DNA of 64,000 nucleotides from Devosia sp. (GCA_016713105.1 JADJPS010000017.1:558001-622000), one strand, 5' to 3'. Positions 35,484 to 43,795 are shown, counted from the first letter of the stretch. Made by a program: numbers and translations. The notes: generated by a model from the sequence alone, not told the origin.

Positions 35484-37007
35484 ATGTCCTCCCCCTCTCC
35501 CCGCGCCCCCTCCCTTGAAGCCATTGGAATAACGAAGGTTTTCGGGCCGCTGGTGGCGCTGGACGAGGTTTCCGTGAAAATCGAGGCCGGCTCGTTCCAC
35601 GCCCTTCTGGGTGAAAATGGGGCAGGCAAGTCGACGCTGGTCAAGTGTATCATGGGTTTCTACAGCGCGGATAAGGGGCAGGTGCGACTGGATGGCCGCG
35701 AGATCTCGATCAGGACCCCGCGCGACGCGCGCGCCAACGGCATCGGCATGGTCTACCAGCACTTCACCCTGGTGCCGAGCCTGACGGCTGCCGAGAACCT
35801 CGTCATCTCGCGCGCCGATGCGCCGGGCGTCATCGACTGGGGCAAGGAGAAGAGGGCGCTCGCCCGCTTCATGGACGAGATGCCGTTCCGCGTGCCGCTC
35901 GACGCGCAGGTGGCGGGGCTGTCGGCGGGCGAGAAGCAGAAGCTCGAGATCCTCAAGCTTCTCTATCTCGACCAGCGCTTCATGATCCTCGACGAGCCGA
36001 CCTCGGTGCTGACCCCGGGCGAGGCCGACGAGATGCTGGGGCTGCTCGGCGGCATGGCGGCGCGCAAGGAAATCACGGTGCTGATGATCTCGCACAAGTT
36101 CCGCGAGGTGAAGGCCTTCTGCGACCATTTCACCGTGCTCAGGCGCGGCCGCTTCACCGGCGCGGGCGACGCCAAGACCGCCAGCGTCGCCGAGATGAGC
36201 GCCATGATGATCGGCGACACGGCGATCCGCGAGCGGGCGGCGCGCACCGCGCGGGTCGACAAGGTCGACCGGCTGGAACTCGCCGGGCTGTTCGCCGACG
36301 ACAATGACGGCCTGCCGGCGATCCAGTCGGTCAATCTCAGGGTCAGGGCCGGCGAGATCGTCGGCATTGCCGGCGTCTCGGGCAATGGCCAGTCGGCCCT
36401 GGTCGAGGTGCTGAGCGGGCAGCGGCCGCTCTCCGACGGCGCCATCTTCATCTCGGGCGAGCGCTTCGAGCCCAAGCGAGGCGCTTTCGACAGGTACAAG
36501 GTGTTCGGCCTGCCGGAAGAACCGCTGAAGAATGCCGCGGTCCCCAGGATGAGCGTTGCCGAGAACCTCGCCTTCCGGTCCTTCGACAAGCCGCCGGTGG
36601 CGAGCCTGGGCTGGTGGATGTCGCCGGGCCCGATGAAGGCCAGGGCACGCGAACTGATCGCCAGGTACCGGGTGAAGACGCAGGGAGCCGACGCCCCGAT
36701 CGAAACGCTCAGCGGTGGCAACGTGCAGCGCGCCGTACTGGCGCGCGAACTGAGCGGGGAGGTCGACGTGCTGATCGTCGCCAACCCGTGCTTCGGGCTG
36801 GATTTCGCCTCGGTGGCCGATATCCGTTCGCAGATCATGGAGCAGCGCAACCGCGGCGCCGCGGTGCTGCTGGTCAGCGAGGACCTGGACGAAATCCTCG
36901 AACTCGCCGACCGGGTGGCGGTGATGAGCGGCGGCACCATCACCTATGTCGCCCCGATCGAGGACACCGACCGCAACACCATCGGCCAGCACATGGCGGG
37001 GCACTGA
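35484..37007 (+). CDS. ABC transporter ATP-binding protein, two ABC domains (nucleoside/BMP type)
   Basis: 507 residues from ATG 35484. Two fused ABC domains as in sugar/nucleoside importers (RbsA/YufO type). Domain 1: Walker A GENGAGKST, signature LSAGEKQKLEILK, Walker B FMILDEPTSVL. Domain 2: degenerate Walker A GVSGNGQSAL, signature LSGGNVQRAVLAREL, Walker B VLIVANPCFGLD, with an Asn-Pro in place of the usual Glu; the second site is therefore probably inactive, as is common in this group. It powers the two permeases. It lies inside the biuret locus, between biuH and a second cysteine hydrolase. Confidence 0.92.
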   Translation: MSSPSPRAPSLEAIGITKVFGPLVALDEVSVKIEAGSFHALLGENGAGKSTLVKCIMGFYSADKGQVRLDGREISIRTPRDARANGIGMVYQHFTLVPSLTAAENLVISRADAPGVIDWGKEKRALARFMDEMPFRVPLDAQVAGLSAGEKQKLEILKLLYLDQRFMILDEPTSVLTPGEADEMLGLLGGMAARKEITVLMISHKFREVKAFCDHFTVLRRGRFTGAGDAKTASVAEMSAMMIGDTAIRERAARTARVDKVDRLELAGLFADDNDGLPAIQSVNLRVRAGEIVGIAGVSGNGQSALVEVLSGQRPLSDGAIFISGERFEPKRGAFDRYKVFGLPEEPLKNAAVPRMSVAENLAFRSFDKPPVASLGWWMSPGPMKARARELIARYRVKTQGADAPIETLSGGNVQRAVLARELSGEVDVLIVANPCFGLDFASVADIRSQIMEQRNRGAAVLLVSEDLDEILELADRVAVMSGGTITYVAPIEDTDRNTIGQHMAGH

Positions 37008-37348
37008 AGATGGCGAGCTTTGCTCTTCCCCATCCACGATGCATTCCCGCGCAGGGGGACGCCGCGCGTCGCCGGGGGGGGGGGGGGGCGGCGGAGGTTC
37101 GCTTGCGCGGGGATGACCCGGTGGGGGACTGATGGGGTGGTTCGCAACCCACCCCCCTCCCCAACCCTCCCCGCGAGGGGGAGGGTGTCGCATCGCGTTC
37201 CTGGCTCGGCCGTGTCCCTTGCACCGGCCCGCACCTCCCCCCTTGCGGGGGAGGTTGGGAGGGGGGGTGCAGTGCGCTCGGAACAGTTGCGGGACTTCCT
37301 CGTCCTCCACATCCCCGTCCGCGGCTCGTTCATCGTCAGTACCCGCCC
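37008..37348. repeat. intergenic repeat region with a 15-base G run
   Basis: 341 bases with no gene. A first element (37039-37108) has inverted ends ATTCCCGCGCA / TGCGCGGGGAT and encloses a homopolymer of 15 G at 37074-37088. A second pair of inverted copies follows: CACCCCCCTCCCCAACCCTC with GAGGGGGAGGGTG (37146-37188) and CACCTCCCCCC-TTGC-GGGGGAGGTTGGGAGG (37230-37265). The length of the G run is probably unreliable. Confidence 0.6.
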
Positions 37349-38020
37349 ATGATCTCCGTCCCCGCCCGGCCCTATCCCTATCCGCTCGATCCCGCCCGCA
37401 CCGCGCTGGTGGTGATCGACATGCAGCGCGACTTCATCGAGCCCGGCGGCTTCGGGGACTCGCTGGGCAACGATGTCGGCCGGCTCGCGGCGATCATCCC
37501 CACCACGGCGGCACTGCTCGGGCTGTTCCGGGCGCAGGGCTGGCCGGTGATCCACACCCGCGAGGCGCACCGGCCGGACCTCTCTGATTGCCCGCCATCG
37601 AAGATTCGCCGCGGCAATCCGCGCCTCAAGATCGGGGAGGTGGGCGCCATGGGACGGCTGCTGGTGACGGGGGAGCCGGGCAACCAGATCGTCGACGCGC
37701 TCGCCCCGATCGCGGGGGAACTGGTCGTCGACAAGCCGGGCAAGGGCATGTTCTGGTCGACCGGGCTCAACGAGCGGCTCGCGGGCCTCGGCATCAGCCA
37801 TCTGGTGTTCGCCGGGGTGACCACCGAGGTGTGCGTCCAGACCTCGATGCGCGAGGCCAATGACCGCGGCTACGAGTGCCTGCTGATCGAGGATGCGACC
37901 GAGAGCTACTTCCCCGAATTCAAGGCCGCGACCATCAAGATGATTGCCGCGCAGGGCGGTATCGTGGGATGGGTTACCCCGCTATCGGAGCTCGCTCAAG
38001 CGGTCGGGGCGGCCGCATGA
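37349..38020 (+). CDS. isochorismatase-family cysteine hydrolase, second copy
   Basis: 223 residues. Same fold and triad as the biuret hydrolase homologue: Asp in VVIDMQRDF, Lys in VVDKPGKGMF, Cys in GVTTEVCVQTSMREANDRGYECLL. It lacks the BiuH-specific DFCGPGGY and PANKRWRSQR segments, having DFIEPGGF and PPSKIRRGNPRLKIG instead, so the substrate should differ (a related carbamoyl or ureido compound is my inference). The ATG of the next gene overlaps its stop (ATGA at 38017), so it is translationally coupled to the atzG-atzE pair. Confidence 0.85.
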   Translation: MISVPARPYPYPLDPARTALVVIDMQRDFIEPGGFGDSLGNDVGRLAAIIPTTAALLGLFRAQGWPVIHTREAHRPDLSDCPPSKIRRGNPRLKIGEVGAMGRLLVTGEPGNQIVDALAPIAGELVVDKPGKGMFWSTGLNERLAGLGISHLVFAGVTTEVCVQTSMREANDRGYECLLIEDATESYFPEFKAATIKMIAAQGGIVGWVTPLSELAQAVGAAA

Positions 38021-38241
38021 CGGGCCCACTGGACTCCGGGGCAACCGACACCATGGCCTATAAACCCTTCGATGCCGATCTGCTGATCGATGCGTCTGCG
38101 CCGCTGCTGCACCTCAGGATCGAGCCCGAGTTCCGGGCCGGGATCAAGCTCAACCTCAAGACCGCAAGCAAGATGGCGGCGCTGGTCGAGCAGATCCGGC
38201 TCGCCGACGATACCGAGCCCGCGCCGGTCTACCGCCCATGA
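38017..38241 (+). CDS. atzG: AtzG-like small amidase subunit (DUF4089)
   Basis: 74 residues; ATGA overlap with the gene upstream and again with atzE downstream (38238). The core LLIDASAPLLHLRIEPEFRAGIKLNLKTASKMAALVEQIRL is the DUF4089 helical domain found in AtzG and HpxX. AtzG binds AtzE in a 2:2 complex and is needed for its stability; both are thought to descend from the GatCA pair of the tRNA amidotransferase. The start could also be ATG 38053 (MAYKPF). The coupling on both sides supports equal production with AtzE. Confidence 0.8.
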   Translation: MTGPLDSGATDTMAYKPFDADLLIDASAPLLHLRIEPEFRAGIKLNLKTASKMAALVEQIRLADDTEPAPVYRP

Positions 38242-39635
38242 AGGCGACGGCGACAGCAAGCGAGATCGCGGCGGCGGTCAAGGCCGGCGAGATCAAGGCC
38301 CGGCAGGTGGTGGCCGTGGCGCTCAAGCGCATCGAGGCGCACAACCCGATGGTCGGCGCCTTCACCGACGTCACCGTCACGCGGGCGCTGGAACAGGCCG
38401 ACCGCGTCGACGACAAGCTGGCCGCAGGGATCGATCCCGGTCCGCTCGCCGGGGTGCCCTTCGCGGTCAAGAACCTGTTCGACATCAAGGGCGTGGTGAC
38501 GCGGGCCGGTTCCCGGATCAACCGCGCCAACCCGCCGGCGGAGCACGACGCGACGCTGATCCAGCGGCTCGAGGCGGCCGGTGCGGTGCTGGTGGGCGGG
38601 CTCAACATGGGCGAATACGCCTATGATTTCACCGGCGAGAACGCCCATGACGGCGCCTCGCGCAATCCGCACGCGCTCGACCACATGTCGGGGGGCTCGT
38701 CGGGGGGCTCGGCGGCAGCGGTCGCGGCCGGACTGGTGCCGCTGACGCTGGGCTCGGACACCAATGGCTCGATCCGCGTGCCCGCTTCGTTCTGCGGCCT
38801 GTTCGGGCTGAAGCCCACCTATGGCCGGCTGAGCCGCGCCCACAGCTTTCCGTTCGTCGCGAGCCTCGATCACCTGGGGCCGTTTGCGCGCTCGGCGCGC
38901 GACCTGGCTCTCGCCTATGACGCGATGCAGGGCTTCGACGAGGCCGACCCGGCGCAATCCAAGCGCGCCAGCGAACCGACGCTGGCCCGCATCACCCATC
39001 CGGTGCCGGGCATCCGCATCGCCGTCGCCGACGGCTACTTCACCGGCGACGCCGAGACGCAGGCGCATGTCCGGCATGTCGCCCGGGCGCTGGACGCGGC
39101 GCACACGGTCCGCTTCCCGGATGTGCAGGCGGCACGGGCGGCGGCCTACCTGATCACCATGGCCGAAGGCGCAGCGCTGCATCTCGACCGGCTCCGGGAC
39201 CGGCCGGAGGATTTCGACCCCGAGGTGCGCGACCGGCTGCTGGCCGGCGCCATGCTGCCGGCGGTCTGGGTGGAAAAGGCGCAGAAGCTGAGGCGCGCCT
39301 GGCGCGAGAAGGTGCTGGCGCTGTTCGACGGCGTCGATGCCATCCTCGCCCCGGCGACGCCGATGAAGGCGCCGCTGCTCGGCCAGAAGACGGCGAAGTT
39401 CGGCGGCGTCGAGATGCCGCTCAGGCCCAATATCGGCATCTTCACCCAACCGATCTCGTTCATCGGCCTGCCGGTGGCGGCGGTGCCGGTCTGGCTCGAT
39501 GGCGCCGAGCTGCCGATGGGGGTGCAGGTGATCGCCGCGCCCTGGCGCGAGAACATCTGCCTGCGGATCGCCCACCAGCTCGAGGCGGCGGGGGTATGCC
39601 GGGCACCGGTGGCGCGAGGGTTTGCCGATGACTGA
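38238..39635 (+). CDS. atzE: AtzE-like amidase (1-carboxybiuret hydrolase family)
   Basis: 465 residues, amidase signature family. Ser-cisSer-Lys triad: Lys78 (GVPFAVKNLFD), Ser154/155 in SGGSSGGSAAAVAAG and nucleophile Ser178 (GSDTNGSIR). The gene directly follows an atzG/DUF4089 gene with a 4-base overlap, which marks the AtzE/HpxY branch of the amidases. AtzE deaminates 1-carboxybiuret to 1,3-dicarboxyurea in cyanuric acid breakdown; HpxY acts in oxalurate use. With biuret- and allophanate-type hydrolases nearby, AtzE is the better reading. It overlaps the cyclo-ligase-like gene by 8 bases. Confidence 0.82.
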   Translation: MKATATASEIAAAVKAGEIKARQVVAVALKRIEAHNPMVGAFTDVTVTRALEQADRVDDKLAAGIDPGPLAGVPFAVKNLFDIKGVVTRAGSRINRANPPAEHDATLIQRLEAAGAVLVGGLNMGEYAYDFTGENAHDGASRNPHALDHMSGGSSGGSAAAVAAGLVPLTLGSDTNGSIRVPASFCGLFGLKPTYGRLSRAHSFPFVASLDHLGPFARSARDLALAYDAMQGFDEADPAQSKRASEPTLARITHPVPGIRIAVADGYFTGDAETQAHVRHVARALDAAHTVRFPDVQAARAAAYLITMAEGAALHLDRLRDRPEDFDPEVRDRLLAGAMLPAVWVEKAQKLRRAWREKVLALFDGVDAILAPATPMKAPLLGQKTAKFGGVEMPLRPNIGIFTQPISFIGLPVAAVPVWLDGAELPMGVQVIAAPWRENICLRIAHQLEAAGVCRAPVARGFADD

Positions 39636-40398
39636 AGCGGGACGCTGGGCCGGACGCAACCCCAACAAGGACCTCGTGCGCAACGACGTCTGGTCGGCGC
39701 TCGAGCGCGATGGCGTCGCCGTCGGCCCGGCCTGGTCGATGATCCCCAATTTCGTCGGCGCCGACCTCGCCGCCTGGCACCTGGCGCAGACGCCGGAATG
39801 GCGGGCGGCCCGCACCGTCAAGACCAACCCGGACGCGCCGCAGATCCCGATCCGCATTCGCGCCCTCTACGAGGGCAAGCTGGTGTTCGCGCCGGTGCCG
39901 TACCTGACGCGCGAGTTCCCCTACCTGCGGCTCGACCCGGAGCGGCTGAAGGCGAACGGGGTCTCGTTCGAGCTGGCGGCGACGGCGCAGGGTTTCATGG
40001 AGCATGGCGAGCGCATCGGCTTCGAGGATGTGGCGCCGCTCGATTTCGCCGTGGTCGGCTCCGTGGCGGTGACGCGGATCGGTGGACGCACCGGCAAGGG
40101 CGCCGGTTTTGCCGATCTCGAGACCGCGATCTTCCGCGAGCTGGGGATCATCTCGGAGGCGACGCCGATCGCCACCACCATCCACTCGAGCCAGCTGGTC
40201 GACGCCACGCGCGTGGTGCTCGAAAGCCACGACTCGCCGCTCGACTATGTGGCGACCGAAGCCGAGCTGATCACGACCGGCAATCGCGACCGGCGGCCGG
40301 GCGGGGTCGACTGGGAGCGGGTCCGGCCCGACCAGTTCGAGACCATCCCGTTCCTTGCCGAGCTGCGCGAGCGCCTGCTGGCGCGACGGCGGGGCTGA
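39628..40398 (+). CDS. 5-formyltetrahydrofolate cyclo-ligase-like protein, copy A
   Basis: 256 residues from ATG 39628, overlapping atzE by 8 bases and atzH by 1 (TGATG at 40396). The C-terminal part FAVVGSVAVTRIGGRTGKGAGFADLETAIFRELGI corresponds to the phosphate-binding loop of 5-formyl-THF cyclo-ligase (MTHFS/YgfA; Gly-rich G-x-G-x-G-(F/Y)-x-D), as in the MTHFS-domain group. The N-terminal part (ALERDGVAVGPAWSMIPNFVGADLAA) is also family-like. YgfA makes 5,10-methenyl-THF with ATP. Why one lies between atzE and atzH is not explained by the known pathway; a paralogue at 52128 is next to another transporter. Confidence 0.75.
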   Translation: MTEAGRWAGRNPNKDLVRNDVWSALERDGVAVGPAWSMIPNFVGADLAAWHLAQTPEWRAARTVKTNPDAPQIPIRIRALYEGKLVFAPVPYLTREFPYLRLDPERLKANGVSFELAATAQGFMEHGERIGFEDVAPLDFAVVGSVAVTRIGGRTGKGAGFADLETAIFRELGIISEATPIATTIHSSQLVDATRVVLESHDSPLDYVATEAELITTGNRDRRPGGVDWERVRPDQFETIPFLAELRERLLARRRG

Positions 40399-40784
40399 TG
40401 GAGATCGACCACCCCGAGACGCTCGCCGAAGTCGAGGCGGCCTTCGCCCGCTACGAGGCGGCGCTGGTTTCGAACGACATCGCGGTGCTCGACGAGCTCT
40501 TCCTCGCGGCGCCGACCACCATCCGCTATGGCGGCAGCGAGAATCTCTACGGCATCGCGGCGATCCGCGCCTTCCGCGCCGCGCGACCGGCGAGCGGGCT
40601 GGCGCGGCGCCTGGCACGGACCGTGATAACAAGTTATGGGCGCGATGCGGCGGTCGCGGCAACACTGTTCTATCGCGACGGCGCGCCCGGCAGGGTGGGC
40701 CGCCAGATGCAGACCTGGGTGCGCACGCCCGGCGGCTGGCGGGTGGCGGCGGCGCATGTGAGCATCATCGACGAGCCGGCCTGA
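40398..40784 (+). CDS. atzH: AtzH-like protein (DUF3225; decarboxylating dicarboxyurea hydrolase or HpxZ)
   Basis: 128 residues, ATG overlapping the stop of the previous gene by one base. The sequence EVEAAFARYEAALVSNDIAVLDELFLAAPTTIRYGGSENLYGIAAIRAFRAARP...GRVGRQMQTWVRTPGGWRVAAAHVSII is a SnoaL/NTF2-like cone fold of the DUF3225 family. Members are HpxZ (oxalurate) and AtzH. AtzH converts 1,3-dicarboxyurea to allophanate, connecting AtzE to allophanate hydrolase. The presence of all three activities here supports AtzH. It ends the plus-strand operon together with the GntR gene. Confidence 0.82.
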   Translation: MEIDHPETLAEVEAAFARYEAALVSNDIAVLDELFLAAPTTIRYGGSENLYGIAAIRAFRAARPASGLARRLARTVITSYGRDAAVAATLFYRDGAPGRVGRQMQTWVRTPGGWRVAAAHVSIIDEPA

Positions 40785-40806
40785 AGACCGGCAGGGAGAG
40801 GCCAGA

Positions 40807-41454
40807 ATGCTGAAGCGCACATCGGCGGAGGAGATCCGGCGCGGGCTGGCCGAGCGCATCATCTCGGGCGCCCTGCCGCCCGGCACGCCGCTCGACGAGA
40901 GCACCATCGCTGCCGAGTTCGCGGTGAGCCGCACCCCGGTGCGCGAGGCGCTGCGGCTGCTCGCGGCCAGCGGGCTGGTCGACCAGCGTCCGCATGCCAA
41001 GGCCCTGGTGGCCAAGCCCGACGAGGCGGAACTGGCGGGCATGTTCGAGGTGATGGCCTATCTCGAGGCGCTGTGCGCCGGGCTCGCGGCGCTGGCCATG
41101 ACCACCGCCGAGCGCGAGGCGCTCGATGCATTGCACGCGGCGATGGCGCCGATCGTGCGCGATGGCGACACGGCCCGCTATGCCGAGGCCAACGACGTGT
41201 TCCACACCGCCATCTACCAGGGCGCGCACAATGGCTACCTGAGCGAGATCACCCGCTCGACGCGCCAGCGCCTGCAGCCCTTCCGCCGCGCCCAGTTCGC
41301 CGCGCTGGGGCGGCTGGCGCGATCGCACGCCGAGCACGGGCTGATCGTCGAGGCGATTCTCAGGGGCGACCGCGCCGAGGCCGAGGCGGCGATGCGCCGG
41401 CACATCGCCATCGTCGGCGACGCGGTGCAGCAGCTCGGGCACCGCGCCGGCTGA
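40807..41454 (+). CDS. GntR family regulator, FCD (FadR) class
   Basis: 215 residues with Shine-Dalgarno gggagagg. N-terminal winged helix (SAEEIRRGLAERIISGALPPGTPLDESTIAAEFAVSRTPVREALRLLAASGLVDQRPHAKALVA), then an all-helical FCD effector domain with metal ligands in ANDVFHTAIYQGAHN and HAEHGLIVEAILRGDRAEAEAAMRRHI. It sits between the atz operon and the minus-strand allophanate hydrolase, so it is the natural local regulator. Three TTGT/ACAA dyads at 31173-31279 are its likely operators. The inducer might be biuret or a pathway intermediate. Confidence 0.9.
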   Translation: MLKRTSAEEIRRGLAERIISGALPPGTPLDESTIAAEFAVSRTPVREALRLLAASGLVDQRPHAKALVAKPDEAELAGMFEVMAYLEALCAGLAALAMTTAEREALDALHAAMAPIVRDGDTARYAEANDVFHTAIYQGAHNGYLSEITRSTRQRLQPFRRAQFAALGRLARSHAEHGLIVEAILRGDRAEAEAAMRRHIAIVGDAVQQLGHRAG

Positions 41455-41475
41455 GGGGGCGCGGCTGGCCCCGAG

Positions 41476-42768
41476 CTACCGCGCGGCGGCCGCGGCAAGC
41501 CCCGCCAGATAGCCGTCCGTACCGGCGGGACCGATCAGGGTGAGGCTCGAGGGGAGGCCATCCGCGCGGTGGCCGACCGGTACGGAGATGGCGGCGAGAT
41601 CGAGCAGGTTGACGAAATTGGTGTAGGTGCCGAGGTTGGAATTGAGCGCGATCGGATCGGCTGCGACCTCGGCGACGGTATAGGCGCGCGGCACGGTGGG
41701 TACGGCGAGGATGTCGACGGCGCGCCAGATGGCTTCGCTGGTGCGCCTGAGGTCGGCGAGCCGGTACATGGCCTCGAAGGCGGCGACGGCGGTCAGCCCC
41801 CGGGCGCCGCCGATGATCTGCAGCGTCACCGGGTGGAAGGCGCCGGGATTATCCTCGATCAGCGGCCGCGTCGCGGCATAGCGCTCGGCCACCCACGGGC
41901 CTTCGTAGAGCAGGCGCGCCACCGCGTGCAGCGGCTCGAAGTCGATCTCGAGCAGTTCGGCACCATGCGCGGCGAGCCGCGCGATGTCGGCCGCATAGGC
42001 CGCCTCGGCCTGCGCGTCGCCGAAGAACCTGCGCTGCACCGCCGGTGGGACGCCGACCCGGAAGCCGGACGGCCTGCCGCCGATCGCGGGGGACGGGAGC
42101 CTTCGGGAATAGGCGTCCGCCTCGTCATAGGCGGCGGCGATGCTGGCCACTTCGCTGGCCAGCGCCACCGTGCGGGCGAAGATCGAGATGGTATCGAGGG
42201 TGCGGCAGGCGGGGACCATGCCGCTGGCCGAAAGCAGCCCCAGCGTCGGCTTGAGCCCGACGATGCCGTTCATCCCGGCGGGAATGCGGCCGGAGCCGGC
42301 CGTATCGGTGCCGAGCGCGAAATCGACGATGCCGGCGCCGACGGCGGTGGCCGAGCCCGAGCTCGAGCCGCCGGGGATGAGGTCGGGGCGAAGCGCGTTG
42401 CGTGGCACGCCATGGGGCGAGCGGACCCCGACGAGGCCGGTGGCGAACTGATCGAGATTGGTCTTGCCCAGCGCGATGGCGCCCGCCGCCTCGAGCCGGG
42501 CGACGACGAAGGCCGACGTCTCCGGCTCGTAGCTGAAGGCCGGGCAGGCCGCCGTGGTCGGCATGCCGGCGACATCGATATTGTCCTTGACCGCGAAGAC
42601 CAGGCCGTAGAGCGGTTTTCCGGCCGGGCCCCCCGCCTCGATGTCGACGGCCAGTTGAACGGACTTCGCCTCGTCCGCAAGGAAGATGAACAGCGCCGGA
42701 TCGTTCCAGGCGCGGAGCGCCTCGTAGGCACGGCGGACGGCGGCGACGGGGCTAGGGCGTTCGGACAT
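41476..42768 (-). CDS. atzF: allophanate hydrolase, amidase domain only
   Basis: 430 residues from ATG 42768. PLYGLVFAVKDNIDVAGMPTTAACPAFSY with catalytic Lys61, IPGGSSSGSATAV with Ser135/136, GTDTAGSGRIPAGMNGIVGLKPT with nucleophile Ser159, and VPACRTLDTISIFART are diagnostic of the allophanate hydrolase branch (AtzF, DUR1,2). Known AtzF enzymes have ~600 residues, with a second C-terminal domain that processes the N-carboxycarbamate product. Here the protein stops after the amidase domain (SSLTLIGPAGTDGYLAGLAAAAAR). Allophanate to ammonia and CO2 should still work, since that decarboxylation can be spontaneous. An interrupted inverted repeat (ACAACTC 42771-42777 / GAGTTGT 42795-42801) lies just upstream. 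Confidence 0.82.
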   Translation of the reverse strand: MSERPSPVAAVRRAYEALRAWNDPALFIFLADEAKSVQLAVDIEAGGPAGKPLYGLVFAVKDNIDVAGMPTTAACPAFSYEPETSAFVVARLEAAGAIALGKTNLDQFATGLVGVRSPHGVPRNALRPDLIPGGSSSGSATAVGAGIVDFALGTDTAGSGRIPAGMNGIVGLKPTLGLLSASGMVPACRTLDTISIFARTVALASEVASIAAAYDEADAYSRRLPSPAIGGRPSGFRVGVPPAVQRRFFGDAQAEAAYAADIARLAAHGAELLEIDFEPLHAVARLLYEGPWVAERYAATRPLIEDNPGAFHPVTLQIIGGARGLTAVAAFEAMYRLADLRRTSEAIWRAVDILAVPTVPRAYTVAEVAADPIALNSNLGTYTNFVNLLDLAAISVPVGHRADGLPSSLTLIGPAGTDGYLAGLAAAAAR

Positions 42769-42893
42769 GGACAACTCACTTTTCGTGCAAGAGCGAGTTG
42801 TGCTCATTCCTTGGGCGAAGGCAAGTCGGATGCATACAGGTCTGATCTGCCCCTCAGTGTGGGCCATCGCATGTGGGCAGCATGGCACCGGTC

Positions 42894-43007
42894 GCCTTCT
42901 CCCCTTGTGGGAGAAGGTGGCGCGAAGCGCCGGATGAGGGGTCGGCGATGGTGGAGAGACACCCCTCATCCGCCCGTTGGGCACCTTCTCCCACAAGGGG
43001 AGAAGGC
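42894..43007. repeat. long inverted intergenic repeat (BIME-like)
   Basis: Two inverted copies of a ~47-base unit: gCCTTCTCCCC-TTGTGGGAGAAGG-tggcgcgaagcgCCGGATGAGGGG (42894-42942) and its near-exact reverse complement at 42961-43007, with ~18 bases between. Each copy also has an internal hairpin. Copies of the same unit are at 46799 and 54701, with half-units at 26709. Confidence 0.75.
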
Positions 43008-43063
43008 GGTCCCGATTGCCGTCAATGCCACCCTCCCCCTCAGGATGGAGCCGATCGAGCCCG

Positions 43064-43795
43064 TTACGCCGTCCAGCCGCCGTCGATGATGTGCACCTGG
43101 CCGGTGGTGTAGGTGGCGCCGGCGAGATAGACGGCGAGGTCGGCGACCTCCTCGGGGCGGGCGATGCGACCGATCGGCTGGCGGGCGATGAAGGCCTTCT
43201 TCGCCGCCTCGAAATCACCGGTGGCGTGCCAGCGCTCGTGCAGGGAGGGCGAATCCACCGTGCCCGGGGCGATGGCGTTCACGCGGATGCCCTTCGTGGT
43301 GTAGTCGGCGGCGATCGACTTGGTGAGGCCGATCACCGCGGCCTTGGAGATCGAGTAGGCGGCGCGGTTGGGCACGCCCTTCACCGAGGAGGCGACGGTC
43401 GCCATGTTGACGATGGCGCCGTCGCCGCGCTCCAGCATCTGCGGCAGGACGGCCTTGATCGTACGCACCTGGGCCCAGACGTTGAGGTCGAAGGCGAATT
43501 GCAGGTCCTTGTCCGGCATCTCGAGCACGGTGCCGGAATGGACGACGCCGGCGCAGTTGAACAGCACATCGATGCGGCCGATCTCGGCGACGGCCTTGTT
43601 CACCGCCTCGGTGTCGAGCACGTTGAGGACGCGGGTGGTGACGCCGGGCGTGCCGTCGAGCTCCTCGAGCTTTGCGGCGTTGATGTCGGTGGCGATCACC
43701 GTGGCGCCGGCCTTGACGAAGGCATGCACCGAGGCCAGGCCGATGCCCTGTGCCGCAGCGGTGATGAGGACGATCTTGCCGCTCAGGTCGGCCAT
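43064..43795 (-). CDS. short-chain dehydrogenase (2-keto-3-deoxy-L-fuconate dehydrogenase-like)
   Basis: 243 residues from ATG 43795. TAAAQGIGLA nucleotide loop, Asp in ATDINAAKL (NAD preference), NCAGVVH, Ser in ATVASSVKGVPNRAAYSISKAA (YxxxK), ending GQVHIIDGGWTA. The overall sequence, with KGxPNRxAYSxxKAAVIGLTKSxAADY, closely resembles 2-keto-3-deoxy-L-fuconate dehydrogenase and the mammalian DHRS6-type SDRs. In non-phosphorylated L-fucose/L-rhamnose breakdown it oxidises the keto-deoxy acid to a diketo acid. Neighbouring dehydratase, lactonase and mutarotase genes support that role. Confidence 0.85.
   Translation of the reverse strand: MADLSGKIVLITAAAQGIGLASVHAFVKAGATVIATDINAAKLEELDGTPGVTTRVLNVLDTEAVNKAVAEIGRIDVLFNCAGVVHSGTVLEMPDKDLQFAFDLNVWAQVRTIKAVLPQMLERGDGAIVNMATVASSVKGVPNRAAYSISKAAVIGLTKSIAADYTTKGIRVNAIAPGTVDSPSLHERWHATGDFEAAKKAFIARQPIGRIARPEEVADLAVYLAGATYTTGQVHIIDGGWTA

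Noticed and set aside
37008..37348. Small open frames in the GC-rich repeat region
   Set aside because: They are made of repeat arms (Pro/Arg/Gly strings) in all frames and have no ribosome site.
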